DNA from: Elgaria multicarinata webbii
Taxonomy: Eukaryota; Chordata; Lepidosauria; Squamata; Anguidae
Direction: 5' to 3'
Length of the DNA stretch: 64,000 nucleotides
NCBI RefSeq assembly: GCF_023053635.1
Contig: NC_086171.1
Span: forward strand, 18,618,006-18,682,005
In this document: one piece after another, positions 34,601 to 43,600 of the stretch
How the letters are laid out: each line of letters begins with the position of its first letter
Numbering within the stretch: the stretch's first letter is position 1
Translations under genes and position numbers: made by a program
Notes under the pieces: generated by a model
What the model was told of the DNA's origin: nothing
What the model saw: the letters and a program-made list of their open reading frames with translations, nothing else
Databases searched by the model: none

Positions 34601-37600
34601 TTAAAGTGATGAAATACTAAGTACATTTCATGAATAATTTGGATTTGTTGAACAACACTTGGAAATACAAGGTTATGTTGTTATCCTACAAAGCCCTAAA
34701 CAACTTGTGACCAGGATACCTAGCAGACCGCCTTCCCTTGTATACACCCAGGTGACAACTATAATCCTCAGAGGAGGCTCTACTGGCCATTCCGAGACAA
34801 ACAGAATGCCACCAGGAAGAACCTCAGTGGCAGGCCTTCTCTGTGGTGGCACCCACCCTCTAGAGGACCTTCCCTTGTGCGGTTTGGGAGGCGGAAGACA
34901 TATCTTTTAAACGTCTCCTGAAGACATACCTTTTACACAGGCTTTCCCTGGTCTTTAATGTAGTTGGTTTATATTGCCTTTTAAATTTTTAATGTTTTAA
35001 ATTTATACTTGTATTTTGTGGTTTTTAATTGTGCACTGCCCAGAGAGCTTTGGCTGATGGGCAATATAAAAACGTAATAAATAAATAATAAAATTAAAGC
35101 TACTGGTATTGAAATCAACTCCTACTGAGAACTTAGGTTCCATCCTCTGCAGTACTCTGAAAGTATTGTTCTTTTAAAAACATGTTGGATGTTGACATCT
35201 TTTCCCAACATGCTTCATGACATGCATTTGGTATCATGATCATCTGAGAGGCTTACTCCATGACAACCAGTCTGTATTACTCTATGTGTAATTAATATAT
35301 ATGAATGACAAACAGAAACATAGGATTTATTTATTTTTAAAAATAGGTAAAAAGGCTTTATTTTTTTTCCTGCTTGAGTTATCATGTATCCTTACAATGC
35401 AAACAGATATTCCACTTTGAACTACATGGAATCAATGGGTGTTTTTTTTTGCTGTTGTTGTTTAGGTGGAATGAGGTACCATCTGCTTTCCCCAGAGGAT
35501 AGAGAAGAATTAGTGGATGGCACTCGCCCACGAAGAAAAAAGCATGACTACCGCATTGCCTTATTTGGAGGATCACAGCCACAGTCATGTCGATATTTTA
35601 ACCCAAAGGTAATTCTAGCCTTTCAAAACTTGAGTAGATGGTATATAGTCTACAAAAATCATCATCTTCTATTATTTAAATTCATTTACTTGTCCTGCTC
35701 TGGTCTGTGGCACCATTCATGATTATGGGTGTCATGATTATTTTACTCCTTGATCCTTTTTGTTTTACAGAAATTACTGTACTTACCTTCCACCCTTGGG
35801 ACAATACAGGCTATAAATTTAAATAAGTAAAATAGTTGGAGCATGTATTTAAGAGGCAGGCTAGTTGTTATAAAACCTCTTTTGTACACATATTCATAGT
35901 TATTACTCTTGTGATCTTTCACAAAACAAATAAAGATTATTTGTTAAATGGGGGGCAAGTTGTAAGCATGTAAAGTGAGATATCAGGATTGTACAGGGAG
36001 CTTTCTGGAGTTCAGTGCTATTTTGAGGTTTCTATAGCAACTTTAACACTTCTTACATATGGGTTTTCATTATTGCTAAGAATAGATATCTATTCATTTA
36101 CAAATTAAAATCCAAAGTAGGTGATCAGTGTTAAAAGAACAAATTGGTGAACTGGGGAAAAGGGGTGGAAAGGCTGCTGATAGTTCCACTATCAATGGTC
36201 ATATACAGGTAATTGCTTAAGGTGTCTTTAATATATTATGTACCAAAGTTGTCCAGTATACTTCAAGAACATCTGAACTATATAGTATTACATAAAACCA
36301 TCAATTAAAAACAAACAATAAAACCAAAGCAAACGCGTTTCGACCCAATATGGTCTTCCTCAGTGTATACTAAAATTAACATGCATATGAAGTACAGAAA
36401 ATTGTTTTTGGATCGTTTTGGCCACTATTCTGTTGCTTTTTTAAAAAGGCTATAAAAAGCCTACTGGATTCAGGTTGTTTCTCAAGCTAGTGGCTTTTAT
36501 GTATGCCCTCCTGTCCCACCTGATAAGGTGCTTTAGGACTGACAAAGAGCTATTTTATGCAACAGGTCTAGCACTACTTGTGATACTTCAGTATGTTACT
36601 ATTCAGGCAGATGTTCTTGAAGTATACTGGACAGCTTTGGTACATTATATATTAAAGACACCTTAAGCAATTACCTGTAAAAGAACAAATTGGGACATGA
36701 GGAAAAAGGAAGGGGAAATTAGGCTAAGGGAGCATGTCCTCCAACCTCAATTGATTCCTTTCCAATAATTCCTTTCCTTTCCAATAATCATTTCAGCAAC
36801 AAGGATGCAGTTGATTGAAAAGATCCAAGCCCAAACCCCATCCTCCTTCCAAATGGCAAAGAGATAGGATTTGATCCAGACTTAGTTACAACTGAAATCT
36901 CATTTATTTCAATGTATCTGCTCCATATAACTAACTCAAATTCCAGTGTGTCTACTCTAAGTCTGGATCCAATACAGAGTCTTCACTGACAAAGAATTTA
37001 GAGGAGGAAGTGATTGGACTTGCAGGATGTGTATGTTGTCTTAGTCCTTTTTTCAAAATTAGGGCTCTACAATTGGTTGAGTTGTTGTCTTCCCTCCTTC
37101 CCACCCACCTCCCACCCACATTTAGGCCCATGGGATCTCAAAAAGTGGACATAATGTTATATTTGTGTTGTTAAAATTTGAAAGGTCATATAGGAGGAAA
37201 ATCCAGCAACTTATGGGGCAGCTTTAACATATGATACATTTCATGTTCATTCTTCTGCATATTTGGTCTAAAGTTGATACGACGCTTAATATTTTTGTGC
37301 TATACAGAGATGTGTTTACGTTCATGAAAATCTTCTGCACCTCTGTTTTTGCTTCCTAATCTCCCTGCTTTTAATAAACTTTCTATAATTTGTTAAATAG
37401 GAAGATCTATACCCTGCCTTTTGGCATCTTTAAAAGGCCCTCAAGAAGGCATAAAATGAAATATATTTTAAATAATAAAAACATCAGGAACAATTGTAAA
37501 ATTAAATGAAATACTGGGCAAAAGTATAATAAAAGTAGCATAATACTAAAACAGCAAAGACCAGATCAAAGAATTAAAATAAAAGGATCCTAAATACTGT

Positions 37601-40600
37601 TAATAGCCCAGTTGAACAGGATAGACAATGGCTCAGTTCAGACAACATGTTTCTCTACGCAGTGGGAAATCTCCACTCAACGGTTGAGTTTGTAGGGGGT
37701 ATTCTCCACACAACATGTTCTAACTCCAGTGTGAGGGTGGGCTCCCGTGGAGTTGAGTAAAAGTCAACACGAGGATTGACAGTTCCTCTGCCCTCTCTCC
37801 TCCCCAAGTCGTCCTGATGGTATCCCATCAGCCATTGCTGCAAAAAACCCAGTCCCAGCGGCTCTCCTAGAGCAGCACTCCCTCCTTTCACTGCTCTTGC
37901 CAGGGAACTCCGTAGCCAGTGGGAAAAGTCAACTCAACGGGAAACTCCACAGAACCCAACACACAGCACACTGGTTGTGCAGGAACTCTCCCCTGCACAG
38001 TGTGGACATTCAGCATGGAGTGTTGTCTTAAAAACAAAAACAAAAAACCCTCCACTGTAGGGTGGAGTTTCCCTCCAGACAACACATTTCTTAACGGTAG
38101 TGTAAAAACTCCACCGTGGAGTTCTAAAACCACCATTGAGAAATGTGTTATCTGAACTGAGCCAATGAACTAGTTCACATGTTGTGCACATTTTTGCAGG
38201 GCACCCAGCTTGCCATGGCTTGTCCTGTTGTACGAACCCAGGCCGCAGGGGTTGTTTGAGGGTTAGACACCCCCCAAATAACCCATGGCTTGTTTTAGGG
38301 CTATTTGAGGGTTGAATGAAAGATGGCAAACAGGAGATGTGGGAAGGGAAAGAAGCAAATGGACAGATCAGAGAGAGGGAAAGAACAGGAGTAGAGAGCT
38401 AGGTGGAGGAAGCAGGGGAGACAACAGAAACAGTTGTTATATATGTGTAATGCTTATGGATGTTGTTTTTTTAAATTATCTCCTATTCACTGCAATTCAA
38501 GATCTTGACAGTAATAATTTATTATGTACAGAGACATGGCCAATTCTGTGTTGTTGTTGTCATTAAAATATACCTGCTGATCTCCCTAGGCGGTTCAGGA
38601 CATTTAGTGTGGTTTGGATAGTTTGCTATTACTTTTGGTTGCTTTTTTTCAATTACCTGGTTCTAGAATGTGATGCTCTTTTGCTTGGTGGATTGTACTC
38701 AGTTTTCATTAATTTCATGTGGACTTTGCTCGGGCAGTTCTTTTGACTGCTGGAGTTCAGAGATGTATGTGTATGTGTTTTAAAGTGTCTGCTAATATGG
38801 CTACAGGTATTTTTGGCAGCACTATTTGTAATTTATTAGAGGTAACTATCAAAGGTACATTATAATTTATAGCATAGGAAAAGAATTCTTGGTTGGTTGT
38901 CATGACAACAAGTTTTTGCAAGTTCTATTTTACCTAATTATAATTCTTAAGGTCTGTAGCTTTCCTTCTTTATTCCCTCCCCCTCCCCACCCACCCCACT
39001 TTTCTGTTCTATGATGCATTCTTTCTTGACTATTTTTATCTATTCCATTTTAAAATCAATCCAACTTCTGGAAGAAGGCATCATGACTAGTGCATATAAT
39101 AAGGGCCAGGAGGCTTTCAAACAGACTCTCAGTACATTCGTTTTGTCCTCATTCTCCCTACTAAATTGATGTTTATGCCGTGAATTGAAGGACTTAAAAC
39201 TCATTAATAAAATTAATCACTGCTAACAGCATAACAAAGGAATTTTTTCAAGACTTTTTTGTTCTCTATGTAAACTGTATCAATTCCTTATTTTTTTCAC
39301 ATACAGGATTACAGCTGGACAGACATCCGATGTCCTTTTGAAAAGCGGAGGGATGCAGCTTGTGTCTTCTGGGACAATGTAGTTTATATTTTGGGTGGTT
39401 CCCAGCTTTTCCCTATAAAGCGAATGGATTGCTACAATGTTGTGAAAGATAGCTGGTATTCCAAATTGGGGCCCCCAACACCTCGTGATAGCCTTGCTGC
39501 CTGTGCAGCAGAGGGTAAAATTTATACATCTGGTGGTTCAGAAGTAGGTAAGACACTTTTATGATAGAAATTGCATTTGGCATCCTAATATTGTCATTGA
39601 ATGTTCCTTTAAAAAAATGGCACGTATTGAATAAAAATGCTTCTAACTTTTATCGGTATGAATATTCAAAACTCATGGTTAAAACTGATATCAATATAAT
39701 TTCAGAAAGGGTACTTATCATGTCCATTTCATATGGCCTATGAATTCTATCTGGCAATGAATATACATATCTCACTGACATATATCTAACTCCTGAGTAG
39801 CTAACTTGTGGCGCAAGTACCACATTTGCACAGAAATCAGGAGTCTAATTCACACATTCAAGAGCAGTAGGTCTCACAGGCCTAACTACATTGGAGGATT
39901 GGACCCATATTCTGGCATGCCTCTCTAGTGCTACACTGCTGTCTGTTCCTGAGACAAATCCACCTTGGGGTATAGAAGACTGCATATGTACTGTAGCACA
40001 TACTAGAGTAGCACTGTCTTCAACTCTGGAGTTGACATGTGGCATACTTGCAAGAAACACCGACCACTACTGATTTAACTGTCCTTCTCAGTAGAATTGC
40101 TGTTAAAGCCAATTTCCAAGGTAGGTCTGGATTCTAATAAAAATGCGTGGGTTTTTGAAGTCTATGCACTCAGAATATGATAATTGAACCATGATAATGG
40201 TTATCATGATAATGACAACGGTTATCATGATAACCATGATAACGTTAGAGCACCTAAGTTTCACTATGCACAAAGTGTCATGCCAAACTTGTGGAAGCAG
40301 TTATCCTGTTAAATAGATGCATGGTAATCCTGAGGCCATAGTCCTAAGCCAGCTATTAAGAACAAAGCTGAATGACCTTGGCACTTGTTTTTCCAGCTCA
40401 GTCATGGAATGGATCAGCACAGCGGCCATTATGTAAGCATAACCCCAGTCTAGCTCAGATACTTTTTTTAAAAAAGGCTTTCAGCATCAAGGCCACAATC
40501 CTATACACACTTGGAAGTTAACCCCACTGTAGTCTGTGAGATTTTTTCTTAGTAAAGTAGTTTTGGCATTCATGCACAACAGAAATTTTGGGTAGTGTCA

Positions 40601-43600
40601 GTGCCCACAAATTTTAGATATAAAAGTCTAATGAAAGGTTCAAGATATGGTTTGATCCAACTAAGTTGTACTTACATCCCTTTGATTTCAGTGTGAAATA
40701 ACTGACATTTACCTACCTAATCTCTGATGGTAGTCGCAATTGGAGCAGAACCACTATGGATGATCTTAGCAAATGAGCAGTGCTATATGGAGTAAGCTGA
40801 TACTTCAGTAGCTATATATTGTGATATCTTTGTTCTCTGAACAGTTGGATTAAAAAACACCTACAGATGGCACAGAAAGGACTGGTTTGTGTTTTTTAAA
40901 AAAACCCACAACATTTTCAATGTGGTGGAAAGGTCACTCAGTTATTCCTTCATCATGCATGATGAAGGAATAACTCTGAAACTATACAGCTTCAGAGTAT
41001 TCAACTGGTGCACTGGAAGTCCACATTGCATCAGGGACCTTATTGCATGGTTGCAAGTAAAGCATCTGATTTTAAAATGTTATTGAAATCAATTTGCTTG
41101 TCTCTTTATTTAAAGGAAACTCTGCTTTATATTTGTTTGAATGTTATGATACAAGAACGGAAAGTTGGCACACAAAGCCCAGCATGCTGACTCAGCGGTG
41201 CAGTCATGGGATGGTAGAGGCAAATGGTCTGATTTATGTATGTGGTGGAAGTTTAGGAAACAATGTTTCTGGAAGAGTCTTGAACTCCTGTGAAGTTTAT
41301 GATCCAGCAACAGAAACGTATGTACTAACTTTAATATTTCCTGTCAGTAGCTTTTATCGGAGTTCTTTGTTTTATTTCGATTCTTTTCTTTCTGCAGTTT
41401 AATTACGAGAAGTTTGATTTCTAAACCGTGCAGAAAGGAAGTCGTTGAAACTTGAAACTGTTTCGTCCTTGCTCAGCACTAGAAAAAATTATAGTGACTA
41501 TCTAGGGCCCACCATTTCTTGTGCTTAGAAGCATTTGTTTCTTATAAAAGCCACAATTAGCTTAGAATTGTGCTCCATTTTAAGTGAAGTAGCAGCTCAT
41601 CTGACATGCTTTTGTGATAGTTGGAACTAAACCATAACTGATGCTAACTATCATTTTCCTTCTCTGTGACTTTAGTATCTGTTATGAAACTGAGAATTAC
41701 ATTTTTTTTAATATTTTCAGGTGGACAGAGTTGTGTCCAATGCTTGAAGCCCGAAAGAATCATGGGCTTGTGTTTGTGAAAGACAAAATATTTGCTGTGG
41801 GGGGACAAAATGGCTTAGGTATGTATTAATAATTTCTATTGCCTGATCCTAAGAACTGCTATACCAAATATAAGACACAGTGAATGCCAAGTGCAGCATC
41901 TCAAAATGTGCAAGCTTTGTAAGAATTTGGTAATATTTCAAGCAGACTGGTTAGTGCAAATGGTTGTACTACTAGCTTAGTGACAAAATGAACTGTGGAT
42001 GGAGAGATAAGTAGATATGGGGAGGGATCCTTGCAGGTTTAAGAGTTCTGTGGCAATGGAAGAGGGAAGAAATATTGTGTGTTGCTTGACTAAATTTATA
42101 GCAAACACAACTGATAGAACAAATATGAAGAAACATTTTACTTTTAATTTTGTATTTAACCAATTATGGTTCATGTGGAATTCCTTAAAATCTTAACTTA
42201 AACCTATTAACACATTAGGAAGATAGGAAGATGCCTTATACTGAGTCAGAGCATTGGTCCATCTAACCCAGTATCATCAACACTGACTGGGCCAGGGGCT
42301 TTCCAGGGTTTCAGGCAAGAATTTTTCCACTCTACATGGAGATACTTGGGATTAAATTTGGGACCTTCTGCATGCAAAATATGTGCTCTACCACTGAGTC
42401 ATGGCTCTTCCCCTTTCTAAATGTGTGACTAGAAGCACTGGAGTGAAATATAATTGGATTTAACATCATTTCATAATCTCAGAACATGAGCCTTATTTAT
42501 TTTATTAATTTATTTATGCCACCTTTCAGGAGAAAGTTCTCTCACAGAGGCTTACACAGCAAAAAAGCACCATAAAATAACAATTCCAATTATAACACAC
42601 TATCATATTTTCTTCTAATATCAGTTCAAGTCTTCCTGTGCTTGTGGAACTGGACCTGGGCCTAAAACTACGTCACCCATGCACAAGAGAGGCATTTGCA
42701 GACTCATGGTAGCCCTAATGTTTGCAGATAACCCCAGAAAAATGTAGGGGAAAAGAAACTCAGATGGTAAAAAAGACAATCAGGTGGAAGAGGGAATAGA
42801 ATGGAGTGTCTAGAAAGGGAGGAAGAGACACAAATATACAAGAAAATAGAAAGAACCAGCTCATTTTCTTGATAGATCTGTTGCTGTTTAACACCGAGAA
42901 GCTATTTTAAAATGCACCAGAGATAGAACAGTGATCTGCCCATAGCAATCAGTGGAGAAATCCAAACTTGTTATGTAGCTGGGATTGGGCATAAGCCCCC
43001 ACTAAAAACCCAGTGCAGAGGAAAAAACCCAAAATGGATACCGTTTTTATACTGTCTATGTTTTTGATGGTTTTAAATTTTGTATACTTTTTAATGTTTA
43101 CTGTTTTTAACTTTTGTAAACCACCCAGAGAGCTTTGGCTATGGGGCGGTATATAAATTTAATCAATCAATCAAATGTGATAAATCAATCAACACTAGGG
43201 AGGGGGAGGAAATTGAGTAGCTGGGACCCTGAACTGACACACTCCAGACTACAACATTTTGTTGCAGGACTCCACTTCCAAAAAAGATGACCAATACTAA
43301 ATTTCAAAGCATATCGCAAATTAGAACAAGGTGAGCTCCTTCTTCAGTGTAGCTCCTTCTACTGAAGGGTTCTGAGCCCCAAGGAAGCATTTCCAGGTCC
43401 ACCACAGAAACCCTGCGAGTCTCAGAGGATCCTAGGGTATGTTCTGGGATGCACAGAAAGTGCCATTTGCCTCCGTGTTGACCTATGTCAACCAAATATC
43501 ACACACTCTTGCAGATGTGGATTAGAAGGAAAGAACAGTAGTGGTGGTTGTCTTTTAGGAAAGCTTAGCTGATATTACTGATTTGTTCACAATGGAGCCT

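Larger units (their letters stand above)
33096..35465 (+). other. KLHL7: KLHL7 intron 6
   Basis: Contains the AGTCTGTTGCAGCA dispersed repeat (33115-33265), an old palindromic-MITE half near 34285 and two opposed copies of one LINE family (34368-34530 minus, 34655-35092 plus). Confidence 0.6.
35609..39306 (+). other. KLHL7: KLHL7 intron 7
   Basis: Largely repeat-derived. A Tc1/mariner element lies at 36206-36677, a LINE-tail-like A-rich stretch at 37374-37610 and a DNA element at 37631-38162. No exon recognised. Confidence 0.6.

Noticed and set aside
42222-42413. tRNA gene candidate from A- and B-box words
   Set aside because: No cloverleaf or acceptor stem, and related copies elsewhere have the same body: a SINE.
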